Origin: Devosia sp.
Lineage (GTDB): Bacteria; Pseudomonadota; Alphaproteobacteria; Rhizobiales; Devosiaceae
DNA length: 64,000 nt
Assembly: GCF_028290625.1 (NCBI RefSeq)
Contig: NZ_JAQGJM010000024.1
Location: forward strand, 62,001 to 126,000
Direction of reading: 5' to 3'
The notes under the pieces are model-generated. The model saw nothing but the letters and a program-made list of their open reading frames with translations, did no database searches and was not told the DNA's origin. The translations under genes and the position numbers were made by a program. Shown here in pieces: positions 37,242 to 45,505 of this stretch; the first letter of the stretch is position 1, and each line of letters starts with the position of its first letter.

Positions 37242-38020
37242 CCGTGCTGACCACGATAGAGGATCTGAGCGTCGCTTTTCGCCAGGGCACCAGCAGCGTC
37301 ACTGCGCTCGATGGTATCAATCTGACCATCAAGAATGGCGAACAGCTGGCCATTATCGGCGAGAGCGGCTCGGGCAAGAGCACACTGGCCCTCACTCTCG
37401 CCGGGCTGCTGCCGGCATCCGCCAGGCAGACCGGAACGATTGACTGGCCGGGCGGTCCACCCATTCCCGGCCGCGATATCGGCATGGTGTTCCAGGACCC
37501 GTCCGCCAGCCTCGATCCGGTACTGACCATCGGCGAACAGGTCGCCGAAGGCGCCGTGGCGCATCTCGGCCTCGGCTGGAAAGCCGCCGGCCTTCGTGCC
37601 CGTGACCTGCTGGCCCGGGTGCAGCTTCCCGATCCCGACAGCCTACTCCGCGCCTATCCACATCAATTGTCCGGCGGGCAGCGTCAGCGCGTCGCCATTG
37701 CCGCCGCCATAGCCGCCGGGCCGCGCCTGCTGATTGCCGACGAAGCCACCAGCGCCCTCGACACCATCGTCCAGGCGGAGATCGTGACGCTGCTTCGGAG
37801 CCTCGTGGCGGAGGAAGGCATGACGCTGCTCTTCATCACCCACGACATCGCGCTTGCCTCCAGTCTGGCCGACCGCATCGCTGTATTCCGCCAGGCAAAG
37901 CTGGTCGAAATCGGAGCCGCTGCCGACATCACAAGGCAACCTCGCGAGCCCTACACCGCGAGCCTGCTCGGCGCCCACATTGACCTGACCACTCCGCCAT
38001 TGGTCGGAGCACGCGCATGA
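37238..38020 (+). CDS. Peptide-type ABC transporter ATP-binding protein (DppD-like)
   Basis: 260 residues from GTG 37238, which overlaps the permease stop. A longer in-frame reading back to 36854 passes through the permease gene and is spurious. Walker A is GESGSGKST, the signature LSGGQRQR, Walker B LLIADEATSALD, and the switch His is in FITHDIALA. It is shorter than most DppD proteins, ending soon after the EPYTASLLGAHI segment, and lacks the Cys-containing oligo_HPY tail. Confidence 0.9.
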   Translation: MTVLTTIEDLSVAFRQGTSSVTALDGINLTIKNGEQLAIIGESGSGKSTLALTLAGLLPASARQTGTIDWPGGPPIPGRDIGMVFQDPSASLDPVLTIGEQVAEGAVAHLGLGWKAAGLRARDLLARVQLPDPDSLLRAYPHQLSGGQRQRVAIAAAIAAGPRLLIADEATSALDTIVQAEIVTLLRSLVAEEGMTLLFITHDIALASSLADRIAVFRQAKLVEIGAAADITRQPREPYTASLLGAHIDLTTPPLVGARA

Positions 38021-38796
38021 CCGCCCTGCTCGTCGCCGAGGGCCTGGGCAAGTCTTTCCGTCGCGGCGGCGCTCGGCTGGTTGCAGTTGACGGTGCCAGC
38101 TTTTCCGTCGATGGCGGCGAAACCCTTGGCATTGTCGGCCCGTCCGGCAGCGGCAAGACCACGCTGGCCCGGCTCATCATCCGCCTGATCGATGCAGATA
38201 CAGGCACGCTGCGATTCGAAGGCGCCGACCTTTTGGCGCTTCGTGGCAAGGCCCTGCGCGCCACACGCAAACGCATCCAGATGGTATTTCAGGACCCGCT
38301 CGCAGCGCTCAATCCGCGCGCCAGCGTGGCCGATGTGATTGGCGATCCGTTGCGCATCCATCGTCTGGCCGATCGCGCCAATCGGCCCGCCGCCGTAGCC
38401 CACCTGCTCGATCGCGTCGGCCTCCCCGCCGCTTTAGCCAGCCGAGCCGTCCACGAAATCTCCGGCGGTCAGCGCCAGAGGGTCGCCATTGCTCGCGCGC
38501 TTGCTACCGAGCCCCGGCTGATCGTGCTCGACGAGGCCGTGTCCGCCCTCGATGTTTCCGTGCGGGCACACATCCTCAAGCGGCTGGTGGAGCTTCAGGT
38601 CGAAAGCGGCATCAGCTATATCTTCGTGTCGCATGATATTGCCGTGGTACGCGCCGTCGCGCATCGCATTGCCATCATGGATCACGGCCGCATCGTGGAA
38701 ACCGGCCCGACCGCGCAGGTGATCGCCGCCCCGCAATCGGCGACCGGCAAGGCGCTCATCGCCGCCGTGCCCCGCCTCATGCCAGCTGAGGATTGA
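38017..38796 (+). CDS. Peptide-type ABC transporter ATP-binding protein (DppF-like)
   Basis: 259 residues, ATGA overlap with the previous gene. Walker A is GPSGSGKTT, the signature ISGGQRQR, Walker B LIVLDEAVSALD, and FVSHDIAVV carries the switch His. The C-terminal extension is short (SATGKALIAAVPRL). It pairs with the ATPase at 37238 to power the importer. Confidence 0.92.
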   Translation: MTALLVAEGLGKSFRRGGARLVAVDGASFSVDGGETLGIVGPSGSGKTTLARLIIRLIDADTGTLRFEGADLLALRGKALRATRKRIQMVFQDPLAALNPRASVADVIGDPLRIHRLADRANRPAAVAHLLDRVGLPAALASRAVHEISGGQRQRVAIARALATEPRLIVLDEAVSALDVSVRAHILKRLVELQVESGISYIFVSHDIAVVRAVAHRIAIMDHGRIVETGPTAQVIAAPQSATGKALIAAVPRLMPAED

Positions 38797-39905
38797 TGAT
38801 GCCAACCCTTGCTCCCAACCCGCTGCTGGACCTGCAGCCGTTCCCGTCCGAGGGTTATGCCGATATCGTCGATCGCCTGGCTGTCCTGCTCGGCACCAGC
38901 AACGACGTATTGCTGGTTCAAGGCGAAGCCATCGTGGCGCTGGAAGCGGCGGCGACCAGCCTCGGCCAGCCTGGATTGACGGCCATCAACATCGTAACCA
39001 GCCCCTATGGCCACATGTTCGGCTCCTGGCTGCGCCGGGCAGGCACAACGGTCGTGGACGTCATTGCCGAACCGGGTCTGCCCGTCACTGTCGATGCTGT
39101 CCGCAGCGCGCTCGATGCCAATCCGGATGCGCGGCTGCTGGCACTGGTCCATGCCGAATCCGCCAGCGGCATTCTCAACGCCCTTGAACAGATCGCGGCA
39201 CTGGCGCGCGAACGGGGCATCCTGACCGTGATCGACGCGGTCGCATCTGTAGGCGGCCACGCGCTCGATACCGACGCGCTCGGATTGGATGTCGTGGTCA
39301 TCGGCGCGCAGAAATCGCTGGGCGGGTCGCCGGGCCTCTCGGCCATCAGCATCAGCCCCGCGGCCTGGAGCCTCGCCGGCCATGCAGCGGCGCCGACAGG
39401 TTCCATCCTATCGCTGCTCGATCATCGGCGGCTCTGGCTCGATACCGGTCGCGGCGCCCTGCCTGGCATGCCGTCGGCGCTGGAATTCTGGGCGCTAAGG
39501 GCCGCGCTAGAGCGGGTCGAAACCGAGGGCCTGCCGGCGCTGATCGCCCGTCATGTCCGGGCCGCCGATGCCACCCGTTCGAGCCTTGCCGCGCTTGGCT
39601 TGACGCCCTGGGTGGCACCAGACCACGCCTCCAACCTGGTCACCGCCGCGCGCTTGCCGGACCACCTCGCTGCATCGCAAGTGCTGGCGGCGACGGGTCA
39701 CTCGTCCGGACTTTCGGTCGGCGTCGGCAGCATTGCCGAGCGCCTGGTTCGCCTCAATCATACCGGCGGCAATGCCAGCTTTGAGCAAGTTCTGGCCAAT
39801 GTGGTTGCTTTGGGCGGCGCTTTGGCAAGTCTGGGGGAACAGGTCGACATCGGCGCGGCCGCTGAGACGGTGGCCGACGCTTACCGCGTCAACCGGGCCT
39901 CTTAG
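38796..39905 (+). CDS. Class V aminotransferase resembling pyridoxamine-pyruvate aminotransferase
   Basis: 369 residues if started at ATG 38796, which overlaps the upstream TGA (TGATG); an ATG three bases on is equally possible. PLP-enzyme residues are D147 (IDAVASVGG) and the Schiff-base Lys about 173 (IGAQKSLGGSPGLSA). The alanine-glyoxylate/serine-pyruvate subgroup is clear. Segments such as VQGEAIVALEAAATSL, GSILSLLDHRRLW and RLNHTG are also the pattern I recall for rhizobial pyridoxamine-pyruvate aminotransferase, which makes pyridoxal plus alanine. With pdxY divergent upstream this fits B6 salvage. Other class V substrates cannot be excluded. Confidence 0.75.
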   Translation: MMPTLAPNPLLDLQPFPSEGYADIVDRLAVLLGTSNDVLLVQGEAIVALEAAATSLGQPGLTAINIVTSPYGHMFGSWLRRAGTTVVDVIAEPGLPVTVDAVRSALDANPDARLLALVHAESASGILNALEQIAALARERGILTVIDAVASVGGHALDTDALGLDVVVIGAQKSLGGSPGLSAISISPAAWSLAGHAAAPTGSILSLLDHRRLWLDTGRGALPGMPSALEFWALRAALERVETEGLPALIARHVRAADATRSSLAALGLTPWVAPDHASNLVTAARLPDHLAASQVLAATGHSSGLSVGVGSIAERLVRLNHTGGNASFEQVLANVVALGGALASLGEQVDIGAAAETVADAYRVNRAS

Positions 39906-40801
39906 GGACGTTGCTCGGCGCACACGTCGCGCACGCATTGGCGCAACCAGCGATGGGCGGGATCGGCATCCAGTCGCGGGTGCCAGAGCAGTGAAACCGT
40001 AATTTCGGGCATGGAAACTGGCAGCGGAAAACTGTGCATGCCGAGGCGCAGGGGTTGCGTATGCCGTTCGGGAACGCTGGCGATCAGGTCGGACGCTCGA
40101 GCCAGCGCTAGCGCTGTCGAAAAGCCGCCGACCACGGTGACGATCTGCCGCTGCAACGCCAACACAGCCAAGGCTTCATCGATCGGTCCCTTGTCGAGGC
40201 CCCGTCGGGAGACGTGAACGTGCCTGCCGGCGGCGTAGAGCGACGGCGTGACGTCGCCCAAGCTCAAGGCGTGCCCCAGGCGAACGACGCCGATGAACCG
40301 GTCTCGGAACAGGGCCTGTGAACGCACCTCCGGCCCAGTCGTGATGCCGACAACGCCGGTTTCCAGATCGACGCTGCCGTCGCGCAGGGGAGTGCTGTCC
40401 TTGTCCGGCTTGGGCACGAAGCGCAGGCGCACTCCAGGGGCATCCTGCTGCGCGCGGGCAATAAGGGCTGGGCCGAAATTCTCGACAAAGCCCTCGTTGG
40501 TTCGCAGCGTGAAGGTGTGGACCAGGTGCTGGAGGTCGAGATTTTCCGCGGGACGCAGCACGGCTTCGGCGTCTTCGACGAGTTGGCCGACGCGTGCGCG
40601 CAGCTCGAGCGCCCTTGGCGTGGGCACGAGGCCGCGCCCGGCCCTGACCAGCAATGGATCGCCCGTGGTTTGGCGCAAGCGCGCCAGTGCCCGGCTCATC
40701 GCCGATGGACTCAGGCGCAACCGCCGGGCTGCGCGCGCCACGCTGCCCTCGGTGAGCAACACGTCGAGGGTCACGAGCAGATTGAGATCGGGTGTCGTCA
40801 T
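39902..40801 (-). CDS. LysR-family transcriptional regulator
   Basis: 299 residues. The helix-turn-helix is at about 4-62 (DLNLLVTLDVLLTEGSVARAARRLRLSPSAMSRALARLRQ in sequence order), followed by the periplasmic-binding-like effector domain. It converges with the aminotransferase gene (four-base overlap) and diverges from the DHA2 efflux gene at 40936, which it probably controls. Confidence 0.92.
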   Translation of the reverse strand: MTTPDLNLLVTLDVLLTEGSVARAARRLRLSPSAMSRALARLRQTTGDPLLVRAGRGLVPTPRALELRARVGQLVEDAEAVLRPAENLDLQHLVHTFTLRTNEGFVENFGPALIARAQQDAPGVRLRFVPKPDKDSTPLRDGSVDLETGVVGITTGPEVRSQALFRDRFIGVVRLGHALSLGDVTPSLYAAGRHVHVSRRGLDKGPIDEALAVLALQRQIVTVVGGFSTALALARASDLIASVPERHTQPLRLGMHSFPLPVSMPEITVSLLWHPRLDADPAHRWLRQCVRDVCAEQRP

Positions 40802-40844
40802 AGCCCGATCCTTAGCACGGTTGAATCAATATGCGGCGTCAAAC

Positions 40845-40859
40845 GCACGAATAGAGTGC
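40845..40859. promoter_or_regulatory. LysR-type T-N11-A-like motif
   Basis: GCACGAATAGAGTGC is a 4-bp inverted repeat with a 7-base spacer, in the 134-base region between the LysR and MFS genes. This form and position fit a LysR binding site. Closer to the MFS start, GCTCCG-TTG-CGGAGC (40908-40922) can form a hairpin that overlaps the GGAG of the ribosome site. Confidence 0.4.
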
Positions 40860-40935
40860 AAACAGTGCGCCTTCCGCCATATATCGACAATGTCTAGGTC
40901 TCAGGCAGCTCCGTTGCGGAGCAGGGACAAAGATC

Positions 40936-42369
40936 ATGACGAAGCCAGCCAGTGTCGGACACAATGCCGCCAGCGCAATGCAAGCGCAGTGGGCGCTTGC
41001 GGCCCTCTCGCTCTGCATGTTGCTGTCGTCGCTGGGCACCAGCATCGCCAATGTTGGTTTGCCGGTGCTGGCGGAAGCGTTCGACGCTTCGTTTCAGGCG
41101 GTGCAGTGGATCGTGCTGGCCTATCTGCTGGCGATCACCACGCTGATCGTCAGCGTCGGGCGGCTGGGCGACCTCACCGGACGTCGGCGCTTGCTGGTGG
41201 GCGGCGTGGCGCTATTCACCCTGGCCTCGGTTCTGTGCGGCATCGCGCCCACGCTCTGGGTTCTGGTGGCTGCGCGGGCGGCGCAGGGACTTGGCGCGGC
41301 GATCATGATGGCCCTGACCATGGCGTTTGTCGGGGAGTCGGTTCCGAAGGCCGTTGTCGGCCGGGCCATGGGGCTACTGGGCACGATGTCGGCGATCGGC
41401 ACTGCGCTCGGTCCATCGCTGGGCGGCGTGCTGATCGCGGGGTTGGGCTGGCGGGCGATCTTCCTCGTCAACGTGCCGCTGGGTATCCTGACGCTCGCGC
41501 TCGCCTATCGAACCCTGCCCCCGGACCGCCGGCGGCAGAGCGTGGAGCGCGTTCGTTTCGACGTCATTGGCACGCTGGTGCTGGCCCTGACACTCGCCGC
41601 CTATGCCCTGGCGATGACGCTTGGGCGCGGCAGTCCGGGCCCGCTCAATGCGGCCTTGCTGCTGGTTACAGTGCTGGGCGTGGGACTGTTCGTGGTCGCG
41701 GAAACGAAGGTCAAATCGCCCTTGATCGCGTTGGGGATGTTCCGCCAATCCGGGTTGAGCGCGGGCCTTGCGATGAGCGCGCTCGTATCCACGGTGATGA
41801 TGACGACCCTCGTGATCGGGCCGTTCTACCTCTCCCGCGCGCTGGGGCTCGCCCCTGTCCTCGTAGGGATCGTCCTGTCGGTCGGCCCATTGGTCGCCGC
41901 ATTGGCCGGAGTGCCGGCCGGCCGCATGGTGGACTGGGTTGGCGCACAGCGCATGACCATTGGGGGGCTGATCGCGATAGCGCTGGGGTGCTGCAGTCTG
42001 GGTCTGATGCCGACCACATTCGGCGTCATCGGCTACAGCACTGCCATCGCGGTCGTCACCGCAGGCTATGGGCTGTTCCAAACCGCCAACAGCACCGCCG
42101 TCATGAGCGATATCCGCCCCGATCAGCGCGGCGTCATTTCGGGCATGCTCAATCTGTCGCGCAATCTGGGGCTGATCACTGGCGCATCCGTGATGGGCGC
42201 AGTGTTCGCGCTGGGATCGGCGGCAGTTGACGTGGCCACTGCTCAGCCCGCCGATATTGCCACCGGCATGCGGATCACCTTTGGCGTCGCGGCGGTGCTG
42301 ATCGTGATCGCACTGGCGATTGCGGCGGCAGGTCGGGCGGCGCGGGTTCCGGCTCCCGTCGAGCCGTAA
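40936..42369 (+). CDS. MFS multidrug efflux transporter, DHA2 (14-TM) family
   Basis: 477 residues, ATG after GGAGCAGGGACAAAG. MFS motif A is GRLGDLTGRRR near 76, with LGTSIANVGLPVLAEAF at the N-terminus and GTALGPSLGGVL (motif C-like) around 155. DHA2 members such as EmrB expel drugs by proton exchange across the inner membrane. The divergent LysR gene probably regulates it. The stop lies six bases from the convergent gene at 42375. Confidence 0.92.
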   Translation: MTKPASVGHNAASAMQAQWALAALSLCMLLSSLGTSIANVGLPVLAEAFDASFQAVQWIVLAYLLAITTLIVSVGRLGDLTGRRRLLVGGVALFTLASVLCGIAPTLWVLVAARAAQGLGAAIMMALTMAFVGESVPKAVVGRAMGLLGTMSAIGTALGPSLGGVLIAGLGWRAIFLVNVPLGILTLALAYRTLPPDRRRQSVERVRFDVIGTLVLALTLAAYALAMTLGRGSPGPLNAALLLVTVLGVGLFVVAETKVKSPLIALGMFRQSGLSAGLAMSALVSTVMMTTLVIGPFYLSRALGLAPVLVGIVLSVGPLVAALAGVPAGRMVDWVGAQRMTIGGLIAIALGCCSLGLMPTTFGVIGYSTAIAVVTAGYGLFQTANSTAVMSDIRPDQRGVISGMLNLSRNLGLITGASVMGAVFALGSAAVDVATAQPADIATGMRITFGVAAVLIVIALAIAAAGRAARVPAPVEP

Positions 42370-42374
42370 CGCTG

Positions 42375-44216
42375 CTAGGCCCGACGCTGCTCACTGCCAG
42401 CCTCAGGCAGCTGCTGGGCAAAGTTCTGCAGCAGGATCATGGTTTCGGCTGCCGAACAGGGCCGCCCGAACAGATATCCCTGCCCCAGGCTGCAGCCGAG
42501 TTCCCTCAGCTTGTCGACTTGTTCCGCCGTCTCCACGCCTTCCGCGACGACCCGCATGTTCAACTTGCGAGCGATATCGAGAACGGCGCCGACGATGACC
42601 GAACTGGGCGCGCTGGTGGTCAATCGATCGATGAACGACTTGTCGATTTTGATCACGTCGACCGGAAAGCTCAGCAAATGGGTGAGCGAGGCAAAGCCGG
42701 TGCCGAAATCGTCGAGCGCCACCAGCAGCCCGCGCTTGCGCAGGGCATCCACCGATTTGGGGATGCGGTTGTCGCTGCCGCCGACGAAGACGGCCTCGTT
42801 GACCTCAAGCAGTACGTGGCGCAGCGGCACACCCACGGCCCCAAAGGTGCGGACCAGCCTTTCTTCCAGGTCGCCGCGCTCGAAATCGCCGGTGGTGACG
42901 TTGATGCCCACATGCTGGAAATGGATGCCGGCGTCGAGCCAGAGGCGGATGTCCTTGGCAACCTGGCTCAGCATCTGGCCGGTGAGCTGGTAGGCGATGC
43001 GCGGGTCGGAAAACGCCTCGTGAAATTCGGCGGCCGAGGCAATGCGGCCATCGGGACGACGCATGCGTGCCAGCGCTTCCAGCCCAACGATATCGCCGGT
43101 ATCGAGCCGAACGATGGGCTGGTAGTGCGGCAACATCCGCTCGTCCGCGATCGCCTGGCCGACGTCGCGGACCATGTTGATGCGATTGACGATGGCGGTC
43201 CGCAGATCGCGGGTAAACGGCACATAGCCACCGCGATTGGTTTCCTTGGCGTGATACAGCGCGAAATCGGCATTCTGGCAGAGCGTGTCGGCGTCCTGGG
43301 TCGCAGCGTCGAACAGCGCGCCGCCGACCGTGATGTGCGGCTCGACGCTGTAGCCGGCGGCCAAAAGGAGGCCATTGACCTTGGACAGCACCTTGCCAGC
43401 GGTCGCTTCGAGTTCGCCCGCGCTGGTGCAGGCAGGGACGATGATGGCAAATTCGTCGCCCGCCAGGCGGCAGGCGGTCAATGCGGGATCACTGGCGTGG
43501 ATGCGTTCGGCTATGGTGCGGATCACCGCGTCGCCGGCCGCGTGGCCCATGGTGTCGTTGATGGTCTTGAGCTGGTCGATATCGGCCAGCAACAGTCCAA
43601 ATGGCGTCCCGCTGGCGATCTGCTGCTGCAGCAGGCCGTTGAAATGCAGGCGGTTGGGAACCCCGGTCAGGGTGTCGAAATAGGCGAGCCGGTGATTGGT
43701 GGCCCGAGCTTCCTCATGCTCGATGGCGATGGAGCAAAGATGGACGCTGGTCTGGACGATTAATCGTTCCAGCTCATTGGGACCGCGAGGTTCCTTGAAG
43801 TAAAACGCGAAGGTTGCCGCAACGCCGCCATCGCGATTTGGAATGGGCGTGGACCAGCAGGCCTTCAACCCCAACGGGATCGCCAGAGCCTTGTAGTCTT
43901 GCCAGAGCGGGTCATGCTCGATGTCAGTGACGAGGACCGGCTCGTTGCGCCACGCCGCCGTGCCGCAGGAGCCGACATTGGGCCCAATGGGCCGGCCATT
44001 GATCGCCTTGCTGAAGCTGGCCGGCAGGCCCGGGCTAGCAATCGTATGCAATATGCCCGGCGCCTCGACGGCCAGTATCGTGCAGGTCGTGCCTGGCGCC
44101 ATGGCTTCGGCGCGCCGACATAACAGGCCAAGCGTCGAGGCCAGCGACTCGCCGCGCGCTATAGCCTCCAGCACCTCGGTTTGCAGGTGCAATAGTGATG
44201 CGCTAAGGACACTCAT
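42375..44216 (-). CDS. GAF-GGDEF-EAL cyclic-di-GMP protein
   Basis: 613 residues from ATG 44216. A GAF domain (about 15-165, VGSCGTAAWRNEPVLV) is followed by GGDEF (about 175-330) with AGDEF instead of GGDEF at 252-256 and no RxxD I-site before it. An EAL domain (about 350-600) has EALARMR (380-386), DDFGTGFASL, KIDKSFIDRL and AEGVET. The EAL set looks catalytic, so phosphodiesterase activity is likely and the GGDEF may be weak or regulatory. Its stop is six bases from the convergent MFS gene. Confidence 0.9.
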   Translation of the reverse strand: MSVLSASLLHLQTEVLEAIARGESLASTLGLLCRRAEAMAPGTTCTILAVEAPGILHTIASPGLPASFSKAINGRPIGPNVGSCGTAAWRNEPVLVTDIEHDPLWQDYKALAIPLGLKACWSTPIPNRDGGVAATFAFYFKEPRGPNELERLIVQTSVHLCSIAIEHEEARATNHRLAYFDTLTGVPNRLHFNGLLQQQIASGTPFGLLLADIDQLKTINDTMGHAAGDAVIRTIAERIHASDPALTACRLAGDEFAIIVPACTSAGELEATAGKVLSKVNGLLLAAGYSVEPHITVGGALFDAATQDADTLCQNADFALYHAKETNRGGYVPFTRDLRTAIVNRINMVRDVGQAIADERMLPHYQPIVRLDTGDIVGLEALARMRRPDGRIASAAEFHEAFSDPRIAYQLTGQMLSQVAKDIRLWLDAGIHFQHVGINVTTGDFERGDLEERLVRTFGAVGVPLRHVLLEVNEAVFVGGSDNRIPKSVDALRKRGLLVALDDFGTGFASLTHLLSFPVDVIKIDKSFIDRLTTSAPSSVIVGAVLDIARKLNMRVVAEGVETAEQVDKLRELGCSLGQGYLFGRPCSAAETMILLQNFAQQLPEAGSEQRRA

Positions 44217-44249
44217 GTTGCACCTCATGCCGGTGACTACGTATTAAAC

Positions 44250-44300
44250 CATAGCTCTAAAGTATGGATGCCGCAGAACCTGCGGTTTTTAAGAGCTATG
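44250..44300. other. Nested stem-loop in the spacer between two c-di-GMP genes
   Basis: The outer arms CATAGCTCT (44250-44258) and AGAGCTATG (44292-44300) are perfect 9-bp complements. Inside, CCGCAG-AAC-CTGCGG (44271-44285) followed by TTTTT (44286-44290) is a complete rho-independent terminator on the plus strand. On the minus strand this lies in the expected leader of the GAF-GGDEF-EAL gene. The rest of the 319-base spacer (44217-44535) is AT-rich with no coding sequence that I can support. Confidence 0.6.
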
Positions 44301-44535
44301 ACAGCACAAGATTAACCTCTCCTGCTCATTGCTATGAGTCAGCACTTCAGCGGCCGCTCTCACCGACTAAAATTATGCCTGTCCCATAGCAGGCAGGCTG
44401 CGTACGAAATTTACGCAAGGCCGTGATTTTTCAGGCAGAACAGTTTTATTTACTCTCTGTAGGATATCTTCTGCGGAGGCATTAAATCTGCTTGGGACAC
44501 CAAGTCAGGCCATCGACCGATTGCCACGAGGTCCC

Positions 44536-45495
44536 ATGGACGACTTTGAATTCTTCGAGGATGACGCGGAGTCGGTCAAAGCCGCGGCTTTGACGCAGCA
44601 ATCTCTGGTGGACACGCAAAACCAGTTGGGCGCCATGCTCGACGTAATGCCGATCGGCCTGCTGATCCATACCGAGCAGGGCGTGCTATTTGCCAACAAG
44701 GAGGCCTGCCGGCTCCTGACGGTGACCAAGCGGGAAATCCTCGGGCACCACCTGCTCGACTATATTCGCTCCGCCGATATCGAGAAGATTTCCCAGCAAT
44801 TGCGGTCTTCGTTCCTGGGCGAAGGCAAGACCTTCGAGCAGGAAAGCACGCTGCAACGACCGGACGGGTCGCAGCGGCTGGTCAAGTTGATTTCGGGGCG
44901 CCTGCCCTGGGATGGCAATCCGGTGATCCAGTTGCTGTTCCAGGACATTACCGACCAGCGGCGCGCCGAGTTTTCCATGCGCCAGCTCACCATTACCGAT
45001 GAATTGACCGGCGCCTATAATCGCCGGCACGCCAACTACGAGGCGGCGCTCTATATCTGTGCGGACGCGGCTACCCGCCTGCCGCTGAGCGTCATCATGG
45101 TCGATATCGATCACTTCAAGCGCGTCAACGACACCTATGGCCATCCGGTTGGCGACATTGCGCTGAAGCACTTGACGCGGCTGGCACACGATTTCGTTCC
45201 GACCATCGAGGGCACCGATTCAGCGCTGTTCGCGCGGATGGGTGGCGAGGAGTTCATCATCCTGCTGCCCGGCGTCGAAATCGCTGCAGCCGGCACTGTC
45301 GCGGAGCGGTTCCGGCGCGCGGTACAGAACATGAGCATCGCTTTGCTCGACGGCGAGCTGAAATTCACCATCTCGCTGGGCGTCGCGAGCTATCGCGATG
45401 CGGACTGCACGTTCGATGGCCTGCTCGGACGGGCGGATGCTGCGCTCTATGACGCCAAGGCCGGCGGCCGCAATCTGGTGCGCCTGGCGGGGTAA
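44536..45495 (+). CDS. PAS-GGDEF diguanylate cyclase
   Basis: 319 residues from ATG 44536, with GAGGT upstream. A PAS domain spans about 28-142 (MLDVMPIGLLIHTEQGVLFANKEACRL) and GGDEF about 152-318, with DELTGAYNRRHA, VDIDHFKRVNDTYGHPVGD and an intact GGEEF at 236-240. No RxxD inhibitory site is seen. It should make cyclic di-GMP in response to whatever the PAS domain senses, opposing the divergent EAL protein. It is cytoplasmic, with no transmembrane helix. Confidence 0.92.
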   Translation: MDDFEFFEDDAESVKAAALTQQSLVDTQNQLGAMLDVMPIGLLIHTEQGVLFANKEACRLLTVTKREILGHHLLDYIRSADIEKISQQLRSSFLGEGKTFEQESTLQRPDGSQRLVKLISGRLPWDGNPVIQLLFQDITDQRRAEFSMRQLTITDELTGAYNRRHANYEAALYICADAATRLPLSVIMVDIDHFKRVNDTYGHPVGDIALKHLTRLAHDFVPTIEGTDSALFARMGGEEFIILLPGVEIAAAGTVAERFRRAVQNMSIALLDGELKFTISLGVASYRDADCTFDGLLGRADAALYDAKAGGRNLVRLAG

Positions 45496-45505
45496 ATCTG
45501 GCGGA

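Noticed and set aside
40248-42230. Long 660-codon open frame on the plus strand across the LysR and MFS genes
   Set aside because: It crosses both genes in another frame, has no domain and is explained by GC-rich codon bias.
44250-44300. Known c-di-GMP riboswitch
   Set aside because: The conserved bases of the GEMM classes are not present; only the nested hairpins are.
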